A program made the position numbers and the translations under genes. Below, piece after piece: positions 27,709 through 35,796 of a DNA stretch of 60,212 bases (position 1 is the stretch's first letter; every line of letters begins with the position of its first letter). Source of the stretch: Halobacillus massiliensis (GTDB taxonomy: Bacteria; Bacillota; Bacilli; Bacillales; Halobacillaceae); the NCBI RefSeq assembly GCF_900166625.1, contig NZ_LT800499.1, forward strand, positions 2,510,144 to 2,570,355, written 5' to 3'. The notes beneath the pieces were generated by a model. That model did no database searches and was not told the origin of the DNA. It worked only from the letters and a program-made list of their open reading frames with translations.

Positions 27709-28344
27709 ATGATTACACATACTTTTTCGAAAAGAGAAGAAATTGCAAATGCGGTAACGCACGGAATCGGTGTTATCCTAAGCATTGCAATGCTGGTGGT
27801 ATTAATTGTATACGCTAGCCTCAACGGCACAGGGTGGCATATCATCTCTGTTTCCATTTATGGCGGAACAATGGTTTTACTGTATGTATCCTCCACACTG
27901 GTTCACAGCTTTCCTGCCGGAAAAGCAAAGGATCTATTTGAAATCTTTGATCATTCGGCCATATACTTATTTATTGCCGGCACGTATACGCCTATGCTGT
28001 TAATTCCTTTACGGGGGCCGCTGGGCTGGACACTCTTTGGTATTGTGTGGGGAATGGCGGTGCTTGGTATTATATTTAAAGTGTTCTTTGTAAAACGCTT
28101 TGTCATACTTTCGACTATTTTTTACATTATTATGGGCTGGCTGATTATTTTAGCCTGGGGGCCATTAACAACAGAAGTGCCAGCAAGAGGGATTACGTAT
28201 TTAATCATAGGTGGAGTTTTATATTCCATTGGTGCCATTTTCTATGTTTGGCGCAGCTTCACTTATCATCATATGGTATGGCACCTGTTTGTGCTAGGCG
28301 GTTCAATCTTTCATTTTTTCACTATATTTTTTTATATAATATAA
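27709..28344 (+). CDS. Hemolysin III / PAQR-family membrane protein
   Basis: 211-residue protein with seven hydrophobic segments. The PAQR zinc-site residues are visible: SSTLVHS in the second helix region, the FDHSAIYLFIAGTYTP motif, and the final HHMVWHLFVLGG with two His. These proteins are related to the YqfA and YplQ proteins and to adiponectin-receptor hydrolases; the hemolysin label is historical and does not imply toxicity. It is monocistronic with its own terminator. The ribosome binding site is weak. Confidence 0.88.
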   Translation: MITHTFSKREEIANAVTHGIGVILSIAMLVVLIVYASLNGTGWHIISVSIYGGTMVLLYVSSTLVHSFPAGKAKDLFEIFDHSAIYLFIAGTYTPMLLIPLRGPLGWTLFGIVWGMAVLGIIFKVFFVKRFVILSTIFYIIMGWLIILAWGPLTTEVPARGITYLIIGGVLYSIGAIFYVWRSFTYHHMVWHLFVLGGSIFHFFTIFFYII

Positions 28345-28379
28345 AAAAGCTGTCCCCGATATATGGACAGCTTTTTTGC
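28342..28379 (+). terminator. Terminator after the hemolysin III gene
   Basis: Stem AAAAAAGCTGTCC / GGACAGCTTTTTT (28343-28355 with 28365-28377). Confidence 0.9.
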
Positions 28380-28446
28380 TGTTTAAAAAACTATTTGAAT
28401 ATAGGTGATTTCCTTCTTTAATTTCTCACTGATTACCAAAGTCGAC

Positions 28447-29214
28447 TTAGAACGGAAACTTATTCAGCCATTGACCTCCATCTAGTGTAACGACTTCTCC
28501 ATTCATATAGGCAGCGTCCTCGGATAAAATAAATTTTGCCAATCCAGCAATTTCTTCAGGTGTACCTAACCTTCCAAGTGGAACTGATTTAAGTGTGCGT
28601 TGAGCCGCTTTTTCAGATTGGAACAATTTATCGGCTCCTCCTGTTCTTTCAATGGGGCCTGGGGCAATCGCGTTTACACGGATACCATATTTACTTCCCC
28701 ACTCAACTGCCAGGGTCCTGCTTAATGTGAGCACTCCTGCTTTTGCAGAGGCTGAATGAACGACCCCTGCGCCCGCACCCCAGGCATATGTGGCGACCAT
28801 ATTTAAAATTGAGCCTTTTACATTATGCTCAATCCAATACTTCCCTACAGCCTGACTGCAGTAAAAAGTACCATTTAGCACTATATTTATTACGGAATTC
28901 CATCCATTTGGTGACAGTTCCTCAGCAGGAACTATAAAATTCCCGGCAGCATTATTCACTAAATGATCGATTGTTCCATATGTATTTACGGTCTGCTCTA
29001 CCATCTGTTCCACTTGTTCAGGCTCTCTTACATCCATTTCAATTAACAGAAGGCGTTCTTCTCTTCCTTCGGCAATTTTTTCTCTTGCCTGCTGAAGACG
29101 TTCAAGGCTGCGGCCAGTTATAGCTACTTTAGCTCCTTCGTTGAGAAATCTTTCAGCCATGTAAAGTCCCATTCCACTGGAACCTCCGGTAATAATAACA
29201 ACTTGATCTTTCAT
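28447..29214 (-). CDS. fadH: 2,4-dienoyl-CoA reductase, SDR family
   Basis: 255-residue short-chain dehydrogenase reducing 2,4-dienoyl-CoA during degradation of unsaturated fatty acids. The NADPH-binding motif is TGGSSGMG at residue 9, and the NNAAGNF motif is characteristic of dienoyl-CoA reductases. At the usual YxxxK site the sequence is SASAK, with Ser in place of Tyr. That is expected for this subfamily, which uses another Tyr, and does not indicate inactivation. B. subtilis fadH (ykuF) is likewise next to ykuE. GGGAGG precedes ATG 29214. Confidence 0.9.
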   Translation of the reverse strand: MKDQVVIITGGSSGMGLYMAERFLNEGAKVAITGRSLERLQQAREKIAEGREERLLLIEMDVREPEQVEQMVEQTVNTYGTIDHLVNNAAGNFIVPAEELSPNGWNSVINIVLNGTFYCSQAVGKYWIEHNVKGSILNMVATYAWGAGAGVVHSASAKAGVLTLSRTLAVEWGSKYGIRVNAIAPGPIERTGGADKLFQSEKAAQRTLKSVPLGRLGTPEEIAGLAKFILSEDAAYMNGEVVTLDGGQWLNKFPF

Positions 29215-29301
29215 TTTATCAATCCTCCCTTTTAATTAATTCCATAAAAGAAAATGAATTCCTGTTCATTTTTCAAATTAATCATAACAAAAAAAGAAAG
29301 G

Positions 29302-29310
29302 TGATATAAT
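29302..29310 (+). promoter_or_regulatory. Extended -10 promoter element of ykuE
   Basis: TGATATAAT, a TGnTATAAT extended -10 box, 27 bases before the ykuE ATG. No good -35 is seen, which is normal for extended -10 promoters. Confidence 0.55.
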
Positions 29311-29336
29311 AGATTAGCAGAAAAGGAGGACAACTT

Positions 29337-30197
29337 ATGAAAATGACCAGACGCAGCTTTCTAAAAAAGATGCTTTACAGCTGCCTTGGACTTCTTGGTT
29401 TATCCGGCAGCGGTTATTATTACGCTCGTCATATTGAACCAGGCATGCTTAGAAAGCAACGTTATGTACTTAAACATCCAAAGATTCCTGCCTCCTTTAA
29501 CCAATTAAATATCGTTCAATTTTCTGACTTGCACCTGGGTTTTAATTACAACCTTGAGCAGTTTCGGGAATTAACAAAAAAAATTCAGGAAGAAACTCCT
29601 GACTTGATTCTTTTTACTGGAGATTTAGTCGACGAGCCCCAAACCTACCATTTTTCCGGAGAACTTCCGGCGATTTTAAAAGGACTCCATGCTCCACTGG
29701 GAAAGTATTGGATATATGGAAATCATGATCACGGCGGCTACGGCACAGATACAATTAAAAACATTATGACCGATGGCGGCTTTACACTGTTAAAAAATGA
29801 TGTAAAGTCCATTGAGAAAAATGGGGAAGAAATACTACTGGCCGGACTTGATGATATAATGCTGGGTGCTCCTAATATTCCTGGAACTCTGGGTAAGCTT
29901 GATGTTGAAAAATTCACAATTCTTCTCGTACACGAACCCGATATAGCTGACGACATTAAAGACTATCCAGTTGATGTACAGCTTTCCGGTCACAGTCATG
30001 GGGGACAAGTCCGGTTCCCATTAATCGGTTCTTTGATAACCCCGCCTTATGGCGAAAAGTATGTAGAAGGGAAGCACCTATTAGGTGACCATATGACTCT
30101 CTATGTAAGTCGCGGAATTGGCACAACCCGAATGCCTTACCGCTTTCTATGCCAGCCGGAGTTTTCCGTATTTACATTACAAAATAATACCCCTTAA
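29337..30197 (+). CDS. ykuE: Tat-exported metallophosphoesterase
   Basis: 286-residue enzyme with a twin-arginine signal: MTRRSFLKK followed by a hydrophobic segment, so it is folded before export by a Tat translocase. B. subtilis YkuE is a known Tat substrate that ends up at the wall. Calcineurin-like metal motifs occur in order: FSDLHLG, GDLVDE, YGNHDHGG, and HSHGGQVRFP. The physiological substrate is unknown. It is divergent from fadH as in B. subtilis. GGAGG precedes the ATG. Confidence 0.93.
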   Translation: MKMTRRSFLKKMLYSCLGLLGLSGSGYYYARHIEPGMLRKQRYVLKHPKIPASFNQLNIVQFSDLHLGFNYNLEQFRELTKKIQEETPDLILFTGDLVDEPQTYHFSGELPAILKGLHAPLGKYWIYGNHDHGGYGTDTIKNIMTDGGFTLLKNDVKSIEKNGEEILLAGLDDIMLGAPNIPGTLGKLDVEKFTILLVHEPDIADDIKDYPVDVQLSGHSHGGQVRFPLIGSLITPPYGEKYVEGKHLLGDHMTLYVSRGIGTTRMPYRFLCQPEFSVFTLQNNTP

Positions 30198-30233
30198 CCT
30201 TTCACTTGTCACAGAAATGTTAAGGGTTTCTTA
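30190..30233 (+). terminator. Possible terminator after ykuE
   Basis: Stem CCCTTAAC / GTTAAGGG with a long 20-base loop followed by a T-rich tail; weaker than the others in the window. Confidence 0.5.
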
Positions 30234-30282
30234 CTTTAAACCGTGATACACTATCTTTAAGGCTAATACCGGAGGAAGATTT

Positions 30283-30852
30283 ATGAAATTAAACACAGCC
30301 CTTATTTTTATCATCCTGGCTTTACTCAGTGCATGTGGTTCTCCTATCGAAGAAAACATGTCAAGGGAAGTGGAGCCTTTCACAGCTACTAACCAATCCG
30401 GTGAAATCATTAACCTTCCGGACGATCTTGAAGGTGAATACTGGATAGCCAACCATGTTTTCACGCAATGTGAAACAGTTTGCCCGCCTATGACGAATAA
30501 CATGGCACGTCTGCAGCAGTTAACAGATAAAGATGATATCGATGTTCACTTTGTGTCTTTTTCTGTGGACCCTGAATATGATACGAAACAACGTTTGACT
30601 GAGTTTGCTGAACAATTTAATGCAGACTTTGATAATTGGTCCTTCCTTACAGGTTATAATTTTCAAGATGTTAAAGAGTTATCCATTAAATCCTTTCAAT
30701 CACCATTAAAAAAAATGGAAGGCACCAATCAGGTTACTCATGGAACTGCATTTTATCTTGTAACCCCTGAAGGAAAAGTTATAAAAAGTTATGATGGCAC
30801 AAAAGCAGAGGAAATGACTGTTATTGTCGAAGATTTAAAAAAATTACAATAA
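30283..30852 (+). CDS. Sco/SenC-family copper-handling lipoprotein (YpmQ-like)
   Basis: 189-residue protein anchored by a lipid on Cys18 (LLSAC). The exposed domain is a thioredoxin fold with the copper-binding pair C63-ETV-C67 and the distal His in VTHGTAFYLV. Sco proteins deliver copper to the CuA site of cytochrome oxidase or act as thiol-disulfide reductases there. No oxidase subunit with CuA is encoded in the window. GGAGG precedes ATG 30283. Confidence 0.92.
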   Translation: MKLNTALIFIILALLSACGSPIEENMSREVEPFTATNQSGEIINLPDDLEGEYWIANHVFTQCETVCPPMTNNMARLQQLTDKDDIDVHFVSFSVDPEYDTKQRLTEFAEQFNADFDNWSFLTGYNFQDVKELSIKSFQSPLKKMEGTNQVTHGTAFYLVTPEGKVIKSYDGTKAEEMTVIVEDLKKLQ

Positions 30853-30866
30853 AAGCCATTTCTCCT

Positions 30867-30895
30867 TTGCAAATTTCCCCTTTATTGGGTAGGAT
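30867..30895 (+). promoter_or_regulatory. Candidate sigma-A promoter of ykyB
   Basis: TTGCAA (30867-30872), 17-base spacer, TAGGAT (30890-30895). Confidence 0.45.
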
Positions 30896-30924
30896 GGAAT
30901 AAAATTCAAGAAAGGAGTCCGGCA

Positions 30925-31392
30925 ATGAAAAATATAGATGTCTCTAATCGAGAGCTTGCCGAGTCACTTTTTATCGTCAACCGTCACGCCAAGACAGCCC
31001 CGGAGCCTCAGCATCTGTATGAAATAAAGAAAAAAGCCATCTCAAAGCTTTTAAAAGAAAATAAAGCGAAAAAGATTGGTCTTCATTTCTCAGACCATCC
31101 TAAATATAGCAAACAGCATTCCACCCTTCTAATTGAGGTGGGCGGCTACTACTTTCATATCCCCGCAGAGAAGAAGGATTTTGAACAGCTTGAGCATTTA
31201 GGCAGTGTCGATCAGTCTTACCGGAATCCAAAACCAAAACTCTCCTTGTCGCGAGCAAAAAAGATACTCTACAGCTATCTCGGCTGGAACCCTCAACGTA
31301 CAACTGTAGCCTCAGGAGCCCGTCCAAGTCCGCCAACGTTTTTAGGCCAGCAGAACATTGCTCCTTGGAATCAAAGGCAGAAAAGAAAGTAA
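30925..31392 (+). CDS. ykyB: YkyB family protein
   Basis: 155-residue soluble basic protein of unknown function, conserved in Bacillaceae. Recognised from the N-terminal ELAESLFIVNRHAKTAPEP segment and the size. The C-terminal 35 residues are Pro/Gln-rich and probably unstructured. In B. subtilis it lies in the patA-cheV-ykyB-yku stretch; here patA is about 2 kb downstream and cheV is absent from the window. AAAGGAG precedes ATG 30925. Confidence 0.85.
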   Translation: MKNIDVSNRELAESLFIVNRHAKTAPEPQHLYEIKKKAISKLLKENKAKKIGLHFSDHPKYSKQHSTLLIEVGGYYFHIPAEKKDFEQLEHLGSVDQSYRNPKPKLSLSRAKKILYSYLGWNPQRTTVASGARPSPPTFLGQQNIAPWNQRQKRK

Positions 31393-31456
31393 GGTGTGTT
31401 TTAACAGGTTTTAGAACAGGATAAAAAAGGTAAACAGCTATCAGGAGGGTGATAGC

Positions 31457-31672
31457 ATGACGATGAATGCAATGGAAGACTTTCTCTATCATTTGAACAG
31501 ATACGTGGAGGCCGGTACAGAAATGAGGTCCTCTTACGAACATTTAACGGCAGCTGAAAAAGAACGTGTAAAAGAAGCTCACCCGGTCGGAAGAAGTCCG
31601 GAGGAAATATCAAAGGACGTATATAAGTGGCATGATAACTTATTTGACAAAATGGATAAAACAACAAAATAA
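31457..31672 (+). CDS. Small conserved-looking hypothetical protein
   Basis: 71 residues, charged and helical, no signal or membrane segment. The motif-like HPVGRSPEEISKDVYKWHDNLFDKM suggests a real folded helical protein. AGGAGGG precedes ATG 31457 and a good terminator follows, so it looks like a genuine monocistronic gene. I do not recognise the family. Confidence 0.75.
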   Translation: MTMNAMEDFLYHLNRYVEAGTEMRSSYEHLTAAEKERVKEAHPVGRSPEEISKDVYKWHDNLFDKMDKTTK

Positions 31673-31708
31673 ATAAGGAGCCTATAACAGGCTCCTTATT
31701 TATTTTAT
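31668..31708 (+). terminator. Terminator after the 71-residue protein gene
   Basis: Stem AAATAAGGAGCCT / AGGCTCCTTATTT, AT-rich at the base, followed by Ts. Confidence 0.88.
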
Positions 31709-31738
31709 ATTAATTTTCCACTCAGACTGATAAAGTTA

Positions 31739-32131
31739 TTAAGCGGCTCTTCGCTTATTGCGTTTGAACAACATCCGTGTAACCTTACGTAAACTTCTAA
31801 ATAAAATGATTCCCCCGCCATAAGAGCTGATTGCCAGAAGGCTGACTGCCCAGAAGTATTCTGGGAGAACAGATTCCTGCTGAATCATCGCGTAACGATC
31901 AATAATTTGCAGGAATACTAGAGCAATCAGCAGACTTCCTAGATAACTGAGGAAAGTCGTCCAATTTTTAGCGATTGCCCATTCAAGAAACGGACGGAAC
32001 AGCCACATACAGGCAGCGACCAATAAAAAAACTAAACTGAATAATACCTGCCATGCCTGAAGACCAAAAATTTGGAGAAGATTTGGGTCAAACCAATGAA
32101 ACAGTGAATCCATGAATACGTACCCTACCAT
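31739..32131 (-). CDS. Membrane protein of unknown function
   Basis: 130 residues with three predicted membrane segments (about 27-48, 60-78 and 92-112) and a strongly basic tail ending KRNKRRAA that should face the cytoplasm. AAGGAG lies ten bases before ATG 32131; ATG 32113 is an alternative start with a weaker AGGG. No family recognised. Confidence 0.7.
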   Translation of the reverse strand: MVGYVFMDSLFHWFDPNLLQIFGLQAWQVLFSLVFLLVAACMWLFRPFLEWAIAKNWTTFLSYLGSLLIALVFLQIIDRYAMIQQESVLPEYFWAVSLLAISSYGGGIILFRSLRKVTRMLFKRNKRRAA

Positions 32132-32186
32132 GATTCAGAAGCTCCTTCCTCTTCTTTTTCATCAGTCTCGACACTGAGCAAGTATT

Positions 32187-32817
32187 TTATACCGGTGGAC
32201 TCCCGTCTTTTTCCTTTATCCACTTTAACCCTTCTCTACGGCTGAGCGGACGTAGTTCATTCTGTTCTATGTAATTTAAAACAGCTGCTGGATTGGTTTT
32301 GCTATACTCCCGCAAAGCCCAGCCAATAGCCTTCTCAATAAAAAACTCCCGCTCTTCGCAGAGATGGCTGATCGTGGAAAATAACAAACGTTCATCCGTA
32401 TTCTCTTTCTTTTTAAGCTGAAGTAATATACTGGATCGGCAAACCCATAGGTTATTGGATCGCCGCCAATTTTCTATAATAGGCTCAAGAAGTGCCGGGT
32501 ATTTTTCGAAATAACCTCCGCAAAGCTGAGCAGCAACAGTATCTACAGTATCCCACCATGGCCGCATATAAAGAAAATCTTTATAGAGAGCAATACCGGA
32601 TATATAGAAGATAAGCTGCTTCGACCTTTTCTGTATAGGAGAGATTGATGAAATCCGAAAAAATTTCCTTTAACAATTTTGTGCGCTGCGGTGTTTTTAT
32701 ACCATAGAAAGGAAAATGATTTTTCAAATACTTCTCCATTGGCTCCCTATTATCTTCCTGCCTATGTTTATCGAAAGCTTGAACTACTGCATTGCGAAGC
32801 TGTAGGCTTGATTCCAT
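32187..32817 (-). pseudogene. alkD: Disrupted DNA alkylation repair glycosylase gene (AlkD family)
   Basis: Two consecutive minus-strand frames make one AlkD-like protein. The first (ATG 32817 after AGGGGGGAG, 78 residues) stops at TAA 32581-32583. The second starts at about 32567 one frame over and continues with WWDTVD, NLWVCRSSILLQLK and FFIEKAIGWALREYSKTNP. AlkD excises N3- and N7-alkylated bases by HEAT-like repeats. The Trp/Asp, Arg and Trp positions used by B. cereus AlkD are all kept. Compared with that protein about 20 residues are missing just before WWD, in addition to the frameshift, so a simple sequencing error does not explain it well. Confidence 0.85.
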
Positions 32818-32901
32818 ATGCTCCCCCCTCACTTTTTATACACGTAGTGAATCAAAAATAAAGCAACCACGCTATGCGGCTGCTTTTCTCCTGTGATATG
32901 A

Positions 32902-33048
32902 TCAGTTTATCATTTTCTTTTTATCTAAAAGGCTCATTCGTTTTTCATCAATTATGTCATCTATTTTATCCATAGCCTGCTGATCTTTAAGTAACTGTTC
33001 TTTATTCTGACTAACAAGCTCTTCAAAGGAAGGTCGGTTAGGTCTCAT
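32902..33048 (-). CDS. FbpB-like small protein
   Basis: 48-residue ORF not in long-ORF size range: starts MRPNRPSFEELVSQNKEQLL and ends DKKKMIN. The N-terminal pattern RPxRxSFEELVxxNKxxLL is the one I associate with the Fur-regulated basic protein B family; in B. subtilis FbpB assists the iron-sparing sRNA FsrA. AAAGGAG stands eight bases before ATG 33048, and TATAAT lies upstream in the minus reading. I do not see a convincing Fur box, so iron control is unproven. Confidence 0.75.
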   Translation of the reverse strand: MRPNRPSFEELVSQNKEQLLKDQQAMDKIDDIIDEKRMSLLDKKKMIN

Positions 33049-33150
33049 AATGGCAACTCCTTTCGTTGTTGTTCATTTTTATTATACCCATTAAATTAAA
33101 AGATAAATCTAAATTGTTTGAACATTTTGTTAAAATTGCTGGAGGTTATT

Positions 33151-34308
33151 ATGGAACATAAAATCAATAAAAATTTATCGACTATTCAGATCTCAGGAAT
33201 CCGTCAATTCTTTAATATGATAAGTAATTATGATGATGTAGTATCGCTAACTATTGGCCAGCCCGACTTTCCTGCACCGGATCATGTGAAAGACGCGGCA
33301 AAGCGAGCATTAGACAATAACCATACAGTCTATACTCACAATGCGGGAATTTTTGAACTCCGCAAATCTATCAGCGAGCATGTCGCTGAGAAATACGATC
33401 TTAATTATAATCCGGCAACTGAAATAATTGTTACAGTAGGTGCTTCTCAAGCGATTGATATTGCTCTCAGAACTATTATTGAACGGGGAGATGAAGTTCT
33501 TCTTCCAGGGCCCGTCTATCCAGGTTATGAACCTTTAGCCAAGCTGGCAGGAGCAGATGTTACTTACATAGACACTACTTCTCATAGCTTCAAACTCACT
33601 GCTGACCTGCTCGAACAGTCAATAACTGAACATACCAAATGTGTCATTCTTCCTTATCCTTCGAATCCTACGGGAGTTTCTCTAACAAAGGAAGAACTAA
33701 AAGAAATGGCTGAAGTGATTCATAAGCATGATATTTTTATGATCGCTGATGAAATCTATAGCGAACTTGTCTATGAGCAGCCGCATACCTCTATCGCTTC
33801 GTTTGAAAAAATAAGAGATAACGTCATTGTTGTAAACGGAGTTTCAAAATCACACTCGATGACAGGCTTTCGTATCGGCTACCTTCTCGCACCTGAATGG
33901 CTGGCAAAACACATTTTAAAAGTTCATCAATATAACGTTTCCTGTGCTTCATCTATCAGTCAGTATGCTGCACTAGAAGCTATACAAAATGGAAAACTTG
34001 ACCCTGAATCTATGAAAGAGCAATATAAGAAAAGAAGGGAATATGTTACAGACCGACTGGATAAGATGGGATTAGAGTATGTTATTCCAGACGGTGCATT
34101 TTATGTTTTTCCTAAGTTTCCTCTCAATGGGAAAACGACCTTTGACACTGCAGTGGAACTTGTTAAAACTGCAGGTCTCGCTTTAGTTCCTGGTGATGCT
34201 TTTTCAATTCATGGAGAAGGCTTCATGCGTTTATCTTATGCTTATAGCGAAGAGACCTTAAAAAACGGGCTGGACAGACTGGAAAATTATTTAAATCAAA
34301 TTCACTAA
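33151..34308 (+). CDS. patA: N-acetyl-LL-diaminopimelate aminotransferase
   Basis: 385-residue class I pyridoxal-phosphate aminotransferase acting between DapH and the deacetylase in the acetyl branch of lysine biosynthesis. It shows SLTIGQPDFPAPDHV, PSNPTG, the cofactor-holding DEIYSEL, the Schiff-base Lys in SKSHSMTGFRIGY and the HQYNVSCASSISQ stretch seen in B. subtilis PatA. A longer frame starts at 33118, but GGAGG fits ATG 33151. It is about 8 kb from dapH/ykuR, so the three genes are not one operon. Confidence 0.93.
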   Translation: MEHKINKNLSTIQISGIRQFFNMISNYDDVVSLTIGQPDFPAPDHVKDAAKRALDNNHTVYTHNAGIFELRKSISEHVAEKYDLNYNPATEIIVTVGASQAIDIALRTIIERGDEVLLPGPVYPGYEPLAKLAGADVTYIDTTSHSFKLTADLLEQSITEHTKCVILPYPSNPTGVSLTKEELKEMAEVIHKHDIFMIADEIYSELVYEQPHTSIASFEKIRDNVIVVNGVSKSHSMTGFRIGYLLAPEWLAKHILKVHQYNVSCASSISQYAALEAIQNGKLDPESMKEQYKKRREYVTDRLDKMGLEYVIPDGAFYVFPKFPLNGKTTFDTAVELVKTAGLALVPGDAFSIHGEGFMRLSYAYSEETLKNGLDRLENYLNQIH

Positions 34309-34412
34309 CTTTAAAGACATTGTGTTTGCATAACCCAGCTCAGCCAAAAATATGGTAAAATAAATTTAAGGAACGTTGCATCTTTGTTCTAAGTTAGAGA
34401 GGAAGATTTAAA

Positions 34413-34934
34413 GTGTCGGAATACACTAAAAATGAATGGATAGAATGGATTAAAGCAATTCTGATTGCTGTCATTCTTGCATTTATACTGCGGACTTTTT
34501 TCTTTGCAACCTCAATTGTAGAAGGCGCCAGCATGAACCCTACGCTTGAAAGCGGAGAGCGTGTAATGTTTAACAAAATTATTTATTATATTGATCAGCC
34601 TTCATACAATGATATCGTTATTATTGAAAAGCCGTCGAAAAACTACGTAAAACGGGTTGTCGGTCAGCCTGGTGATACGATTGAGATTAGGGAAAGTCAC
34701 TTATACGTAAATGGACAGGAGCACGATCAGCCTTACCTGGATCAAAGTGCTATAATGGGCACACGTGATTTCGGCCCTATAGAAGTTCCAGAAGACCGGT
34801 ACTTTGTAATGGGAGATAACCGCTCTGTTAGTAAGGACAGTCGTAACGGTCTCGGATTTGTAGCAGAAGAAGAGATAATTGGACGAACGGAACTCGTAAT
34901 CTATCCGTTTAATGAAATAGAGCTTACTAAATAA
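34413..34934 (+). CDS. Signal peptidase I
   Basis: 173-residue type I signal peptidase of the SipS/SipT kind. One N-terminal membrane segment (about 13-32) is followed by the catalytic Ser40 in GASMNPTL and the general base Lys80 in NYVKRVVGQPGD. The GDNR box appears as MGDNRSVSKDSRNGLG. It cleaves signal peptides of secreted proteins on the outer face of the membrane. GTG 34413 follows AGAGGAAG. Bacilli usually carry several sip genes, so I do not assign a letter. Confidence 0.95.
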   Translation: MSEYTKNEWIEWIKAILIAVILAFILRTFFFATSIVEGASMNPTLESGERVMFNKIIYYIDQPSYNDIVIIEKPSKNYVKRVVGQPGDTIEIRESHLYVNGQEHDQPYLDQSAIMGTRDFGPIEVPEDRYFVMGDNRSVSKDSRNGLGFVAEEEIIGRTELVIYPFNEIELTK

Positions 34935-34935
34935 T

Positions 34936-34974
34936 TTAACCACCGCAGCTATGGTAACTGCGGTGGTTTTTTTA
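34936..34974. terminator. Terminator between the signal peptidase gene and the YvrJ gene
   Basis: Eleven-base stem AACCACCGCAG / CTGCGGTGGTT followed by Ts on the plus strand. Confidence 0.92.
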
Positions 34975-35103
34975 CAGCTTATTTGGAATTTGGTTTAATG
35001 CTTCAATTAATACATCGAGTTTCCCTTCAATACGGTGCAGCAAATAAAAAGTGACAGCAGCAGGGAATCCCAAATCAGTAATTAATGGCAGCCACTGTTC
35101 CAC
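34972..35103 (-). CDS. YvrJ family small protein
   Basis: 43-residue protein: VEQWLPLITDLGFPAAVTFY then LLHRIEGKLD and a short amphipathic tail. This is the YvrJ pattern: one membrane segment and a short coiled tail, function unknown. Start is GTG 35103, eight bases after AAAGGAGG; an upstream in-frame extension to 35157 runs back over a terminator and is not credible. It is the third of three small genes commonly found together (DUF1659, DUF2922, YvrJ). Confidence 0.88.
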   Translation of the reverse strand: MEQWLPLITDLGFPAAVTFYLLHRIEGKLDVLIEALNQIPNKL

Positions 35104-35123
35104 ATTACTTCCCTCCTTTGATT

Positions 35124-35157
35124 TAAGAAAAAAAGCCGCTGTAACAGCGGCTTTCAT
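35124..35157 (-). terminator. Terminator between DUF2922 and YvrJ genes
   Basis: Stem AAAGCCGCTG / CAGCGGCTTT with seven Ts on the minus strand. It sits inside the small-gene cluster, so the YvrJ gene would receive only readthrough. Confidence 0.9.
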
Positions 35158-35161
35158 TTAT

Positions 35162-35374
35162 TTAAATTTCGATACTCGTAACGTTGCGCTCTACGATACG
35201 CGCTTCTTTCTTTTCGACAATATCCCCTCCGCTTGAAGTAAAACAGTTTTGGGCAATAATCATATCCATTGCAGTGTTTACATCTGCAGGTGAAGCTGGT
35301 TCAATCGGGTTGTCCAATGACACGGTTACCGTTTTCCCTTCTTCATTTAAAAATTTCAGTTCCAGCTTTTTCAT
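35162..35374 (-). CDS. DUF2922 family protein
   Basis: 70 residues; begins MKKLELKFLNEEGKTVTVSL and contains EPASPADVNTAMDMII, the family-typical pattern. Small soluble protein of unknown role, usually adjacent to a DUF1659 gene as here. GGAGGTG precedes ATG 35374. Confidence 0.88.
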   Translation of the reverse strand: MKKLELKFLNEEGKTVTVSLDNPIEPASPADVNTAMDMIIAQNCFTSSGGDIVEKKEARIVERNVTSIEI

Positions 35375-35409
35375 TTCAGCACCTCCATTCTTTTTATTTT
35401 AGCTGTTTT

Positions 35410-35634
35410 CTAAAGGTCCACAATTAGAGAGCGGTCTGTTTTTTCTATAGTAGAAAGTAAATGTTGCTGCAAGGACTCTAGAGAAACGGCTACCTGGTAA
35501 AGCTCATCGGCTGTAGCATCCATCTTTACATTTCCAAAGGTTTTACGTCGATAAGTTACATTCCCCTCATCATCTACCCCGTTTTCAAAAACGAGCTGAA
35601 GCTGTGTGTTTATCTTGTCTGCTGTTACGGCCAT
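35410..35634 (-). CDS. DUF1659 family protein
   Basis: 74 residues from MAVTADKINTQLQLVFENG to DRSLIVDL. DUF1659 proteins are small beta-rich proteins of unknown role found with DUF2922. The frame opens at GTG 35643 inside the ribosome binding site; ATG 35634 with AAAGGAGG eight bases before it is preferred. Probably co-transcribed with the DUF2922 gene 35 bases downstream. Confidence 0.88.
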   Translation of the reverse strand: MAVTADKINTQLQLVFENGVDDEGNVTYRRKTFGNVKMDATADELYQVAVSLESLQQHLLSTIEKTDRSLIVDL

Positions 35635-35732
35635 GCTGATCACCTCCTTTCACTTCTATAATCGACGGAGCTCTTCAAGGAGGTGTCGTTCTATCATTAA
35701 AAATTTAATATGGATTCCCTCTCTGTAAAAGC

Positions 35733-35772
35733 AAAAAAAGATGAACACCCGGTTGGGTGTTCATCTTTTTAA
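35733..35772 (-). terminator. Terminator after the 26-residue membrane peptide
   Basis: Stem AAAGATGAACACCC / GGGTGTTCATCTTT with runs on both sides, so it can work in both directions. It separates the peptide gene from the DUF1659 gene. Confidence 0.9.
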
Positions 35773-35796
35773 GCAAATAATTTTTAAACGTGCGGC

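Noticed and set aside
31100-31543. 147-codon minus-strand frame across ykyB and the next gene
   Set aside because: It is antisense to two genes that have good ribosome binding sites and has no coherent domain.
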